Assembly: GCA_046350455.1 (NCBI GenBank)
Contig: JAXMAM010000006.1
Location: forward strand, 82,839 to 146,838
Direction of reading: 5' to 3'
Source of the DNA: CAZXGD01 sp046350455
GTDB lineage: Bacteria; Planctomycetota; Phycisphaerae; Phycisphaerales; SM1A02
DNA: 64,000 nucleotides
Shown here: positions 1 through 9,652 of the stretch, one piece after another
Layout of the letters: the number at the start of each line of letters is the position of its first letter
How positions within the stretch are numbered: position 1 is the first letter of the stretch
The notes under the pieces: model-generated
The model's input: the letters and a program-made list of their open reading frames with translations, nothing else
Databases searched by the model: none
What the model was told of the DNA's origin: nothing
Program-made: the position numbers and the translations under genes

Positions 1-585
1 CTGCCCCGTCTGCCGCGGACCCACCGTGTTGAAGAAGCGCGTGATGACCACGGGCAGGCCTTCGCGCCGCGCGTGGGCCAGCGCCAGATGCTCGTCCACG
101 GCCTTGCTGATGCCGTAGCACCAGCGCGAGACAGTGGATGGTCCGAACACGATGTCGTCGTCCTCGGCAAAGGGCGAGCGCGAGCCCTTGCCGTAGACCT
201 CGCTGGTGCTGGCCACCAGCACAGGCGAGCGATGCCGCGCAGCGTGCTCCAGCACAGCGGCTGTCTCCAGCACATTGGTCTCGATGGTGCGGACTGGCTC
301 CTCCACCACCAGGCGCACGCCCACGGCAGCAGCCAGGTGGTAGATCTGGTCGAAGCGCTGGCCGCTGATGCGCCGCAGCGCGGGACCCACGCGATCCTGC
401 ATGAACTCCAGGCGGTTGCCCGCCTGCGCGCGTGCAGCGTCCAGATTGGCCAGACGGCCAGTGGAGAGGTCGTCCACCACTGTGACGCGGTCGCCGCGGC
501 CAAGCAGCGTCTGGCAGAGGTGCGAGCCGATGAAGCCTGCACCACCGGTCACCAGAACGCTGCGCTGGGAGGCTGTGTTGGCCAC
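1..585 (-). CDS. NAD-dependent nucleotide-sugar epimerase/dehydratase (3' end outside the window)
   Basis: Extended short-chain dehydrogenase that would convert an NDP-sugar for exopolysaccharide synthesis in the cytoplasm. Reading the minus strand gives a Rossmann glycine motif (VTGGAGFIGSH) near residue 11, then YHLAAAVGV, STSEVYG and the catalytic YGISK (Tyr/Lys), followed by RFFNTVGPRQ. The start is taken as GTG at 585, which sits 5 bases after the stop of the upstream Wzz-like gene, so the two are probably co-transcribed. The C-terminal substrate domain lies beyond the left edge. Family (UDP-glucose 4-epimerase / UDP-glucuronate decarboxylase group) is clear; the exact sugar is not. Confidence 0.85.
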   Translation of the reverse strand, partial: MANTASQRSVLVTGGAGFIGSHLCQTLLGRGDRVTVVDDLSTGRLANLDAARAQAGNRLEFMQDRVGPALRRISGQRFDQIYHLAAAVGVRLVVEEPVRTIETNVLETAAVLEHAARHRSPVLVASTSEVYGKGSRSPFAEDDDIVFGPSTVSRWCYGISKAVDEHLALAHARREGLPVVITRFFNTVGPRQTGQ

Positions 586-589
586 TGTG

Positions 590-2881
590 TCAGCCGCTCT
601 GCTGCCCGTCCTTGGCAGCCTCCTTTTGGGCAGCCTCCTTCTTGGCAGCCTTGCCTTCTGCCGCCGTGACCGACTTGCCCTGCGCGTAGGCAGTCATGAC
701 CTCTGCGTTCTTGCGGAAGTAGCCGCCAGCCGTGTGCTCGGGGCGCATCAGGATGGCGCCCAGCAGCGCGGCGCGCGTGTCCAGCAGCTGGCCGATCACC
801 TTGCCCACCAGGCCGCGCTGGTCCTGCATGGCGCGGACCACCAGCAGCGCAGCGTCGGAGGCGTGCGCCACCACCAGCGTCTCGCCAGCCACCAGCGTGG
901 GCGGCAGGTCCACCAGCACGATGTCGTACTTCTTGCGCAGGTCCTGCAGGATGCGCGCCATCTGGTCGCCAGACAGCAGCTCAAAGGTGCGCTGCGATGG
1001 CGTGCCGGCGCCAAACACAGCGATGCCATCCACCATGGTGGGCTCCACAGACTGGCCGTGCAGCATGTCTCCCAGGCCCTTGCCATCTGGATCCACGCCA
1101 AACAGCGCAGCCAGGCCGGGCCGGCGGAAGTTGGCGTCCACCACCGCCACAGAGCGGCCCACGGACGTCAGGCTGCCAGCCAGATTGCTGATCACCGTGG
1201 AAACGCCGGCCTCGGGATGCGCCGACAGCACCGCGATCACGCGGAATCCGCCGGCATCTATGCCCTTGCGCACCTGCGCCGCGGCCTGCCGGAGCATCTC
1301 CGCAGTGACCGAGGTGGGCGCCTCCTTCACGCAGCGCTCTGCGCGAGCAGGCTTTCCGGGATCGTCGGAAAGATCGGGCACCACGCCCAGCAGCCGGCAG
1401 CCCGCCATGCCCGCCATGTCCGCTGGGAAGCGCACGCGCTGATCCAGGAACTCGCGCAGGAACACCACGCCTGCCGCCAAGGCCAGACCCAGCACCGCGC
1501 CGATCGGAATGTAGAACTCCAGGCGTGGGAAGGTCATCTCGCGCGGCGTGACGGCCAGCTGCACCAGGCGCACACGCTGCACGTCCTCGCGCACGCGCAC
1601 CAGCTCCAGCTGCATGATCATGTTCTGGATGGTCTCGCGGGCCTTCTCGCGCTGCTCCAGCAAGGACTGCAGCGCCTTCAGCTGCTGCTGCCTTGCAGTC
1701 TGCTCGTTCAGTCGCTTCTCCAGCGCCTCCAGGTCGCCGGTCTGCTGCTGGACCACCGCCGTGAACTGCGCCACGCGGGTGTCCAGATCAATCTTCTCGG
1801 CGTTCACATTGCGCCGCATGATCTCCTTGAGGCCGGTCTTGAACTTGTCCTCCGCAGCCTGGGCGCGCTGCTCGAGCTGCTTCAGCTCGCGGTGCTCCGG
1901 ACCGTACCGGACGCGCGCCGAGTTGACCGCCACCTCCAGCTGCTGGCAGTCGCGCTCCAGCTGACGGATGGTGAAGTCCTCCAGCGCCTTGCTGCGGTCT
2001 GCGTCCTCGTAGGTGTTCAGCTCCAGCTTGCGCTCCACCAGCATGCGCCGGGTCTTGGCGCTCACCAGCACCTGGCTGGCCTCGTCGCGCTGGCGCTGTG
2101 TGTTCTCAATCTGGTTGCGCAGCTCCAGGTTGGCGCTGCCAGAGGCCGAGTCCGTCACATTGTTGGTCGCGATGTACTTCTCGATCGCGCGCTTCTGGTC
2201 ATCAATCTCCTTGTCCAGCGCGTCACGCTTGGTCACGAACTCGTCCAGGCTCTTGCGGGCGCGCTCGTCCTCGCCGCTGCGCCGCTGATCCATGTACGTG
2301 TTGGCGATGCCGTTCAGCACCACCGGGATGTCCTCCTTGACCTGCGTGCTCCAGCTGAGCGAGAAGTTGGATGTGCCGCGGATGTGGCCAGCTCGGAGCG
2401 TCTTCTCAAGCTCCTCCACGCGCTCATCCACAGTGGGGTACTCCTTGCCCCATGCGGTGGTGGAGATGTCAGGCCGCTTCATGGCGGCCTCCAGCACGCG
2501 CTTGGAGATCATGCGGCGTGACTCGGTCTGCCCCACTCGGGCCACGGTCTCTTCCAGCGTGTTGTCGGTGGAGAGCACGCTGGTGGCGTCCTTGATCTCA
2601 GGCGCCACCTCGAACACGGCGGAGCCTGACCAGACCGGGTACAGAAAGAGCTGCGCGTAGTTCACCACCACGCCCATCACCGCGCCGACCATGGCTGCAC
2701 CACCCAGCAGCCATGCGTGCTGGCGCAGCACGCGCACCGGGTCGATGGTGGGGCCGACCTGCTTGGGCCGCTGCTGCTGCTGCGCTGGCTTGCGCGCGGG
2801 TGCACCGCCCGGGGCGGGAGCTGCGCTGGGCGTGGGCGCTGCGCCTGGGGCGCCGGACGGCTGGGTGGGGCTCTGGCTCAT
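590..2881 (-). CDS. Wzz-type chain-length determinant fused to a BY-kinase-like ATPase domain with degenerate P-loop
   Basis: Inner-membrane polysaccharide co-polymerase of 763 aa. It has a Pro/Ala/Gln-rich cytoplasmic N-terminus, a first membrane helix around residues 57-80, a long periplasmic coiled-coil region (about 200-440), a second helix around 455-478, then a CpsD/CapB-like nucleotide-binding domain. Walker A' (VVDANFRRPG, about 580-589) and Walker B (DIVLVDLPP, about 653-661) are present. In the P-loop (SAHPEAGVST, 553-562) the invariant Lys is Val560 (codon GTT at 1204-1202). The tail lacks the usual tyrosine cluster. Such proteins set chain length in exosortase-linked EPS loci; here the kinase activity is probably lost or altered. 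ATG start has a GGAGAA ribosome-binding site. Confidence 0.88.
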   Translation of the reverse strand: MSQSPTQPSGAPGAAPTPSAAPAPGGAPARKPAQQQQRPKQVGPTIDPVRVLRQHAWLLGGAAMVGAVMGVVVNYAQLFLYPVWSGSAVFEVAPEIKDATSVLSTDNTLEETVARVGQTESRRMISKRVLEAAMKRPDISTTAWGKEYPTVDERVEELEKTLRAGHIRGTSNFSLSWSTQVKEDIPVVLNGIANTYMDQRRSGEDERARKSLDEFVTKRDALDKEIDDQKRAIEKYIATNNVTDSASGSANLELRNQIENTQRQRDEASQVLVSAKTRRMLVERKLELNTYEDADRSKALEDFTIRQLERDCQQLEVAVNSARVRYGPEHRELKQLEQRAQAAEDKFKTGLKEIMRRNVNAEKIDLDTRVAQFTAVVQQQTGDLEALEKRLNEQTARQQQLKALQSLLEQREKARETIQNMIMQLELVRVREDVQRVRLVQLAVTPREMTFPRLEFYIPIGAVLGLALAAGVVFLREFLDQRVRFPADMAGMAGCRLLGVVPDLSDDPGKPARAERCVKEAPTSVTAEMLRQAAAQVRKGIDAGGFRVIAVLSAHPEAGVSTVISNLAGSLTSVGRSVAVVDANFRRPGLAALFGVDPDGKGLGDMLHGQSVEPTMVDGIAVFGAGTPSQRTFELLSGDQMARILQDLRKKYDIVLVDLPPTLVAGETLVVAHASDAALLVVRAMQDQRGLVGKVIGQLLDTRAALLGAILMRPEHTAGGYFRKNAEVMTAYAQGKSVTAAEGKAAKKEAAQKEAAKDGQQSG

Positions 2882-2918
2882 GGTGCTTCTCCGTGGTACG
2901 TCGCTCTGGCGGGTGGGC

Positions 2919-5900
2919 TCACTTCAGGCCCTTGAGCGCCTCATCAATCTGCTTTGCGATGTCAGGCGCGGTGTTCGGCAGCTGCTTGGCGCGCTCCAGC
3001 GAGCGGCGCGCCTCGGTTGCGCGCCCGGTGGCGGACTGCACCATGCCAAGGTGCAGCAGCGCCGGCGCTGTCTCCTGCATGATCAGCGAACGCTTCAGGG
3101 CGTCCTCCGCACGCTGGTAGGCCTTGGCGTCGCCGGCAGCGGCCTGCTTCAGCAGCACAAAGCCCAGCGAGTCAAGGAACTGCGGCGTCTCTGGCGCCAC
3201 GGCCACGGCGCGCTCCGCATAGTCCAGCGCCTTGGCCAGGTCTGCGTTCTGCTCCGCCATGATGTACGCAGCGTTGTTCAGCGCGTTGGCGTTGCGGGGT
3301 TCCAGGTCAGCGGCCGCGCGGAACGCCTCCACTGCGGCCTTGGCATCACCCTTGGTGTAGAGGGCGTTGCCCTTCATGCTCATGGCGGTGGCGCGCAGCG
3401 GGGCTGGCACCTTGTCGCCATCTGCCAGGGCCGCGTTTGCCCACTCAAGCGCCTTGTCGGCGCCGTCAGGGCCAGAGTCGCCCCACAGCGCGCCGATCAG
3501 GACCTTCTCCGCCGAGTTGGGCGTGCCGGTGGACGTGATGAGCGCCTCCAGCTCCTTGGTCTTGTCCTTTGGGAAGACCGTGCGCAGCCGCGGAAGCACG
3601 CGCTGCATGGCTGGAGACTCGATGCCCGCGGCTCGGGCGCCCAGGATGGCCTCGCGCGCCACGGCGTTGAACTCCGCCTGGCGGTTGAGCTTGTAGAACG
3701 CCACCGCCTGCGCGGCGCGAACCACTGGATCGGACTGCGCGTTGACGGGCGCTGCCGCAACGATGGCCAGGCTCTGCTGCGGCGCGTTGTTGGCGGTGTG
3801 CTCGTCCACAGCCTTGGCCAGCAGCACAGTCATGTCCGGCGCAATCCGGAACGCCAGCTCGTAGGCGGCGGCCGCCTCGGCGTGGTTGCCGCTGATGGAC
3901 AGCAGATCGCCCAGCTGCTCGCGCCACGCTCCCTTGGTGGGGAACAGCTCCACGGCCGCGCGCGACTGGTCAAGTGCCTTGGGAATGAGATCAGACACCA
4001 CATACAGCTGGATGAGGCGGGCGCGGGCCTGCTCATCCATGGGCTGCACCTTCAGGTACCGCTCCAGCGCGCCGATGGCTCCGCCACGGTCGCCCTTGTC
4101 CAGCGCCAGATCTGCGCGCATCATGGCGGCGTCCAGCAGGCCAGCGTTGCGGCTGAGCAGACGCTCGACCTCCGCCACGGCCAGGTCATAGGTGCGCTGG
4201 TCAATCACGCCGCCAGCGCGGGCCTGCGCACGCAGCACCTCCACGCGGCGCAGCGGCGCCAGGTAGGCGCTCGGGGCCAGCTGCTCTGCCTTGGCGAGCG
4301 CAGCCAGCGCCTTGTCGCGATAGCTGCGGGCGGCATCCAGATCGCCCATCCGCTCGGCCTTGCCGCCTCGGTTGGTGTCCAGCGCGGCGCCCAGGATCTC
4401 GATGGCAGCCTGCGCGGATGGCGCCGGATTGGAGCCCGCCAGCGAACGCACCTTGGCCAGCGAGGCCTCTGCCGCTTCGAAGTCTCCCAGCTGCATCTGC
4501 AGCTCGCAGAGACGGGCCTGCATGTCCAGGCGCGGGTTGGTCTCCAGCCAGTTGGCCAGCGCTGCCGCTGCCTCCTTGGGCTTGCCTTGGCCGTTCTGGA
4601 TCTCCACCAGCGCCAGGTCGGCTTCGCGCTTCTGTGGGTCCTGCGCCTTGCGAGCCTCGGCAAACGCAGCTTCTGCTGCCTCCGGCTGGTTGGCCGCCAG
4701 ATGATGCACCCCCAGCTCTAGGTACATGTTGCTGGGCACTGGACCGCGGGCCTTGGTGGCGTCAATCACAGCCTGGATGGCCGCTGCGCCTTCTGCTGGC
4801 ATGGACTGATCGCGCATCACGCGCGCCTTCTGCACCGCCAGCTGCAGGTTGGTGGGGTTCTGCGCAATGATGTCCGCGTACAGCTGCTCGGCGCGCGCGC
4901 GGTTCACGCGGGCCTGATCAGACAACAGGCGGCCGCGCTGCTCCGGCGTCAGGCCAGTCCAAGCAGACGCGCTCAGCGGCTTGCCATCAGTGCCCTTCAG
5001 CGTGTCATACGAGGGCGGCATGTACAGCAGGCTGTACAGCGCGGCGATGTTCTCGGGGATCGGACGCAGGCGCTTGTTCAGCTCCTCGCGCACCTCGATG
5101 GCGCGACCACGCGTGCCGTACGTGGCCTCGAACTGCGCCTGCAGCATGGCGAGGCGCGCGTCCACAGGGTTGGACTCGGCCGCTGCGCGCAGCATCTCCA
5201 GCGCCTGTGCGCCGTTGCTGGCGCGCGCCATGGCGCGGGCGTACCCAATGACGGTGTCGGCATCGTTGGGGCGGCGGTCATACGCCTCCTTCCACAGCGT
5301 CAGGGCCTCCTGCTCATTGCCCAGACGCTCCTGCAGTCCCGCCAGACGGGCAGTGAGCGCCGCCTCGGTGCGTCCAGCGGCACGCGCCTTCTGCACCATG
5401 GCCGCGGCCTCTGCCACCTGTCCCTGTGTCTCCATCAGGTACGACTCAAGCACGATGGGAAGCTCGGGCGAGTTGGCGATCTTGCGCGCCAGATCCATCT
5501 GCGCGCGGGCCCGGCCCAGCGCAGCCTGCGCCTCATCCGTGCGCTGCGCATCCTTGGCTGACAGGTACTGGGCCAGCGCCTCGGCAAACGCAGCCTGCAC
5601 CACCGCCGGGTCGTCCGACGCGCTCTGCATGGCGGTCTTCTCTGCCTCGGTGATGCGGGCGCTCACGGCAGCGAGCTGCTTCTGCAGCTCGGCCATCTTC
5701 ACTGGATCGGCACTGGCTGCCTGCAGCTGGCGGCTCAGGTCCGAGCGCAGCGACCGGAACGCCTGAAGCAGCTCAGCATCGCGGCGCTTGGGGTCCTCGA
5801 TCACGCGATTGACCATCATCTCGATGCGCTGCATCGGATCGTCGGTGGCCAGCTCCGCTTCGATGCGCGCCAGGCCCAGGCTCCGCGGGTACTTGACCTG

Positions 5901-7757
5901 CGCAGCCTGCACCAGCTCCTTGGCCTTGGCCTTGTCGCCAGCCAGCATCTCGATGCCGGCCTGCATGGCCATGGCCTCCTCGGCACCGGAGGTTGCTGCC
6001 ACCAGATCGGCCACCAGCTGCCGCGCCTTCACCCAGTCCTTGGCCTGGATGGCTGCGTCAATGGCCTTCATGCGCTTGGCCAGTTCCGTGGGTTCGCCAG
6101 TGGCCGAGCCCATGCGGCGGCGCACCTCCTGCAGTGCGCGCGTCATCTCTGGATTGTTGGGGAACGCAACCGCCAGGTCGGAAAGAATCGACTCAGCCTC
6201 CACCCAGCGACCCAGACGCATGCTCATGTCCGCACGCTGCAGCGCCAGCTGAATGTCGCCGGGGTAGGCCTCGGTGCCCTGCGTGGCGCGCTGCAGCGCA
6301 AGACCCAGGTCATTGCGGGCCTGCGCTGTCATCGAAGCCCACAGGTACGCGTCCTCTGTGGGAGCGGTGGTTGCGCTGAAGTACTGGTCCCACTTCTTCT
6401 GCGCAGCGACATAGTCCTGCTTGATGTGGAAGATCTTTGCGTCTGCCGCCAGCATGGCCGGCTTGTTCTCGTCGTTCTGCTGCAGCGTCAGCAGCTGGGC
6501 GCGGATCTTCTCCAGCTCGGCGATGACCGCCTTGCGCTCGGCATCTGTGGACTTCTCTGAGAGCTGGTTGAGCTCCACTCCCAGGATGGCGCCGACGGCC
6601 GACGCACGCAGGGTCTCCTGCATGCGGGCATCCAGGCTGGTGGACAGCTGCGGCTCATCCACCAGCGCCTTTGCAGCGGCGCGCACAGCGGCCACCTCGT
6701 CCGGGGTGCGTCCTGCGTAGCGGGCGCGGATCAGAATGGCCGTGGCGCGCGAGCGGAGATCCTGCGGGTGCTTCTGGACCCATTCGTCAAGCAGCTCGAT
6801 GGCGCGCTTGCTCTGGTTGGTGGCGGCAAGAAGTCCGGCGGCTTCGCGCACCTGACTGCCGCTGCTGCACTGCAGCACCGACTTCACAAGATCGTCGGTG
6901 GCGGCAGTGAGCGCCAGCGGGTCGATCTGTCCAGACTGCACGCGGCCAGAACGGCGGGCGTCCGACACCAGGCGCAGCAGCTTCATGCGGGCCAGCGCGG
7001 CGGCAGCGTCGCCGCCGGCGTTTGCAAGTCCCTTGGCAGCGTCCTGCAGCGTCTGGTCCAGCTCCTTGCGGCGCTCGGCCACCACGTCTTCCTGGCCGGC
7101 GCGGACCGCACGGTCAATCTCGTTCAGCTGCATCGTCACCAGGGCGTGCCACACGCGCCACTGTCCCGGCGCAGTCTTGGAGAGCGCCTTCAGGTCCTTC
7201 AGCGCCTCCGCGCGCGCGCGGACGTCCAGCGTGGCGTCGCGCTGCGCGCGTGCCAGGCCCAGGTACACAGCGGCCAGCTCCGCGCCGGGCGCGTCGGCCG
7301 GCACGGCCTCCTTCATCTCCTTGGCGATCGTCTCGATGTTTGCCCAGCCTTCGCCCTTGCTGTAGATCTCGGCCTCGTCCTCCAGCAGCTCGAGCAGCGC
7401 CTTCCACTGCGCAGGATCCGTGGGCTGTGCGCGGGTCCGTGCCTGCGCGATTCCCATGAGCGCGCCGTAATCCTCATTGGCCTGGGTGGCGTTGGCGGCC
7501 TTGATCTGGTCCAGGGCCGTGCGCATCTTGTCGATGTACTGCAGCTCGCTGGGCTTCTTCTTCACAGCGCGGCCGTACTCGGCGAACGCCTCGCGCGGCT
7601 TGCCTTCGGCCATCAGCTTGTCGCCGCGGCGGACGTTGCGCTCCGGATCCTGGATGTAGTACTTGTTCACCAGCACCACGCCCACCAGCAGCACGGCGGC
7701 CGCGATGGCAAAACCGACTGCGACGACGAAGAACTTCTTGTTGAACTTGGTTGCCAT
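2919..7757 (-). CDS. giant membrane-anchored TPR-repeat protein of the exosortase/EPS locus
   Basis: A 1612-aa protein with one N-terminal membrane helix (about residues 9-30), so most of it is probably periplasmic. The rest is helical, Ala/Leu/Glu-rich and built of many tetratricopeptide-like pairs; the C-terminal ones are clearest (NALYTKGDAKAAVEAFRAAA and NAAYIMAEQNADLAKALDYA). TPR proteins of this kind (PrsT-like) recur in PEP-CTERM/exosortase loci and are thought to scaffold polysaccharide assembly. This one is unusually long. It lies between the EpsI-like gene (12 bp upstream) and the Wzz-like gene (37 bp downstream) on the same strand, consistent with one operon. Its exact role is unknown. 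Confidence 0.85.
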   Translation of the reverse strand: MATKFNKKFFVVAVGFAIAAAVLLVGVVLVNKYYIQDPERNVRRGDKLMAEGKPREAFAEYGRAVKKKPSELQYIDKMRTALDQIKAANATQANEDYGALMGIAQARTRAQPTDPAQWKALLELLEDEAEIYSKGEGWANIETIAKEMKEAVPADAPGAELAAVYLGLARAQRDATLDVRARAEALKDLKALSKTAPGQWRVWHALVTMQLNEIDRAVRAGQEDVVAERRKELDQTLQDAAKGLANAGGDAAAALARMKLLRLVSDARRSGRVQSGQIDPLALTAATDDLVKSVLQCSSGSQVREAAGLLAATNQSKRAIELLDEWVQKHPQDLRSRATAILIRARYAGRTPDEVAAVRAAAKALVDEPQLSTSLDARMQETLRASAVGAILGVELNQLSEKSTDAERKAVIAELEKIRAQLLTLQQNDENKPAMLAADAKIFHIKQDYVAAQKKWDQYFSATTAPTEDAYLWASMTAQARNDLGLALQRATQGTEAYPGDIQLALQRADMSMRLGRWVEAESILSDLAVAFPNNPEMTRALQEVRRRMGSATGEPTELAKRMKAIDAAIQAKDWVKARQLVADLVAATSGAEEAMAMQAGIEMLAGDKAKAKELVQAAQVKYPRSLGLARIEAELATDDPMQRIEMMVNRVIEDPKRRDAELLQAFRSLRSDLSRQLQAASADPVKMAELQKQLAAVSARITEAEKTAMQSASDDPAVVQAAFAEALAQYLSAKDAQRTDEAQAALGRARAQMDLARKIANSPELPIVLESYLMETQGQVAEAAAMVQKARAAGRTEAALTARLAGLQERLGNEQEALTLWKEAYDRRPNDADTVIGYARAMARASNGAQALEMLRAAAESNPVDARLAMLQAQFEATYGTRGRAIEVREELNKRLRPIPENIAALYSLLYMPPSYDTLKGTDGKPLSASAWTGLTPEQRGRLLSDQARVNRARAEQLYADIIAQNPTNLQLAVQKARVMRDQSMPAEGAAAIQAVIDATKARGPVPSNMYLELGVHHLAANQPEAAEAAFAEARKAQDPQKREADLALVEIQNGQGKPKEAAAALANWLETNPRLDMQARLCELQMQLGDFEAAEASLAKVRSLAGSNPAPSAQAAIEILGAALDTNRGGKAERMGDLDAARSYRDKALAALAKAEQLAPSAYLAPLRRVEVLRAQARAGGVIDQRTYDLAVAEVERLLSRNAGLLDAAMMRADLALDKGDRGGAIGALERYLKVQPMDEQARARLIQLYVVSDLIPKALDQSRAAVELFPTKGAWREQLGDLLSISGNHAEAAAAYELAFRIAPDMTVLLAKAVDEHTANNAPQQSLAIVAAAPVNAQSDPVVRAAQAVAFYKLNRQAEFNAVAREAILGARAAGIESPAMQRVLPRLRTVFPKDKTKELEALITSTGTPNSAEKVLIGALWGDSGPDGADKALEWANAALADGDKVPAPLRATAMSMKGNALYTKGDAKAAVEAFRAAADLEPRNANALNNAAYIMAEQNADLAKALDYAERAVAVAPETPQFLDSLGFVLLKQAAAGDAKAYQRAEDALKRSLIMQETAPALLHLGMVQSATGRATEARRSLERAKQLPNTAPDIAKQIDEALKGLK

Positions 7758-7769
7758 GTTCGTTCTGTC

Positions 7770-8648
7770 CTAGTTCTTGTCCTGCACGGTGCTGGCTGGC
7801 GCGGTGCGCTGAGCGTCGCGCGCCTCTACTTCTGGCCAGTCGGGCAGGCAGCGCATGAGCTGCGGCATGAGGTCACGCAGGAACTGCTCGGCCTGCGCCT
7901 TGAAGGCTTCCTTGGGCTCCGGCTTGATTGACTCTGGATAGCGTGCGGAGAGCTGCACCTTGCAGTAGTACGAGAAACGGTCGGTGAGGTTGAAGGCCAG
8001 CATGCGCACGCCCGTGGTGGTGGCGGAAAGGCGGCCGTTGGCGATGAAGAGATATCCGCCCAGCTGCCGGATGCGCGGAGACTTGGGATCCTGGAACGTC
8101 ACCGTGGTGAGCCCGAGGTCTCCCACCGGCAGGGGCACTCGCTGGATGCGCCGCGTCACCGGATCTGCCGCCATGCCGAACGCGTACTTTTTGCCCGTGG
8201 CGCGGTTCACTGGCGTGTCTGGCGCGTCCTCCGGCTTGAAGGAGACGTCCAGCGACAGCACCTCTGGCGACCCCAGCTGCACCAGGCCGTTTGCAGCCCA
8301 GCAGCGGTCCGGGATGTGCGGCACCGTGTCAATGCCGCCCGTGTAGTAGGCGATGTGCAGCGAGATGACGCCCTTTGAGGGGTCGCCGTCCAGGGCGTAG
8401 TTGCGGGTCAGGTACTGCTTGGTGCCAAGCGCCTCCACGCTGGCAGCGTCCTCCAGGTGGTCCTCTCCCACGCGCCGCCACTGGCCAATGGCCGTGGGGA
8501 TGGTGGAGAAGTCCGCGCGCAGCTCCACGGGCTCCTTCTGCAGGAAGATGCCCAGCGACTTGACGCCAGCGCGGAAGCCGAATGCGCCCACAGCCAGCAG
8601 CGCCAGCACCACGGAGTAGACCAGCATGATTCGCCGGTCAAACCGCAT
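7770..8648 (-). CDS. exosortase-associated EpsI-like protein (DUF3485)
   Basis: A 292-aa protein with one N-terminal membrane helix (about residues 8-25) and a periplasmic domain. The family hallmark is the segment with HIAYYTGG, then PHIPDRCWAANG around residues 98-125, with conserved His, Cys and Gly-type positions. EpsI-like proteins occur next to, or fused to, exosortases and are required for some EPS systems, though their biochemical activity is not established. The ATG at 8648 overlaps the inferred true end of the exosortase gene (stop read through GCGGTTTGA), suggesting translational coupling. Confidence 0.88.
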   Translation of the reverse strand: MRFDRRIMLVYSVVLALLAVGAFGFRAGVKSLGIFLQKEPVELRADFSTIPTAIGQWRRVGEDHLEDAASVEALGTKQYLTRNYALDGDPSKGVISLHIAYYTGGIDTVPHIPDRCWAANGLVQLGSPEVLSLDVSFKPEDAPDTPVNRATGKKYAFGMAADPVTRRIQRVPLPVGDLGLTTVTFQDPKSPRIRQLGGYLFIANGRLSATTTGVRMLAFNLTDRFSYYCKVQLSARYPESIKPEPKEAFKAQAEQFLRDLMPQLMRCLPDWPEVEARDAQRTAPASTVQDKN

Positions 8649-9632
8649 GGCCGCCTCCGCTTCCTGATGTCTTGGCCGCTGGCTTCTTGTCTGCGTCGGC
8701 TGGCACTTCCACCAACATGTTGCGCATCACCCATGGTTCCCAGGAAGAGCAGGAACGCTGAGGTTCAGCCACAGCAGTCCCACCAGTTCGTAGGATTGCC
8801 GCCTGTGAGCTTTCACGTCGAAGCGCCCCAGCACGCCCAGGCTGGCCACGCGCAGGACGTTCACAAAGAGCGAGATGGGCACGCCCATCACCACCAGCGC
8901 CACGCGCTGCCACCAGCGCGGCAGCCCGATGTACGCCATGGCCACGCCCAGCGCCATGAAGGCCACCAGGGTGCGCATGCCAGAGCATGCTTCCGCCACA
9001 TTGAGCGGGCAGGTGCCGCCGCCAGGCAGCGCCACCGTCAGCACGTTGCCCACGCGATCCGTCTCGATGCCGAGCACGTTGTTCAGAAGCAGCGCCGCGC
9101 CCAGCGCGCTCAGGTCCTGCAGGCGCTCGGTCACGCGGCTGAGCACGCTCTCGGAGATGGTCTGGCCGAACACCACCCAGTACGCCCAAGGGAACCACAG
9201 GTACCGCATGGCGCGCCATCCAAAGATCATGATGAGCACGCCCAGCATGCAGATGCCCACGCCAAAGCCGTTCAGGTTGTGGTTCTGCAGCGCTGCAAAT
9301 CCGAACGCGCACGCCACGTACCAGCCCAGGCCAAGGAGCAGCGGGATGGCGCCCCACAGGCTGGGCTCAAATGGCTTGGCCAGCAGCTTGTCCCGCATCA
9401 GCCACACGAAGTAGCCGCAGATTGCAGGAATGACCAGGGTGTGGCCCCAGTCAGATGGCTCGTTGACGGCCCAGCGCGCCTGCTTGAAGAAGAAGTCCCA
9501 GAAGACTCCCACGAACACCACCGCAAGCAATCCGCCGTAGGCCCAGGCCTTGCCGCTGGACACCACCACCGTCTGCGCGGCTGGGTTGGGAGCGCTGCGG
9601 CTCCCGGCTGGTGTCGTGGCGGCGGTACTCAT
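8638..9632 (-). CDS. exosortase (transmembrane cysteine transpeptidase), C-terminus broken by a frame change
   Basis: Integral membrane protein that would cut PEP-CTERM tails and transfer the protein to a cell-surface anchor. It shows about eight membrane helices, the Cys motif AEACSGMR (Cys216) and the Arg motif VNVLRV (Arg261). The uninterrupted frame stops at 8727. The neighbouring frame continues from about 8735-8765 with a plausible tail (WVMRNMLVEVPADADKK) to a stop at 8638 that overlaps the EpsI-like start, so a one-base indel is likely. The third exosortase residue, His, is expected at about position 281 before G-x-x-W, but the sequence reads Tyr (TAC). His275 is nearby. Start ATG at 9632. 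Confidence 0.82.
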
Positions 9633-9652
9633 GCAGGGTCAGGCCCATGGGC

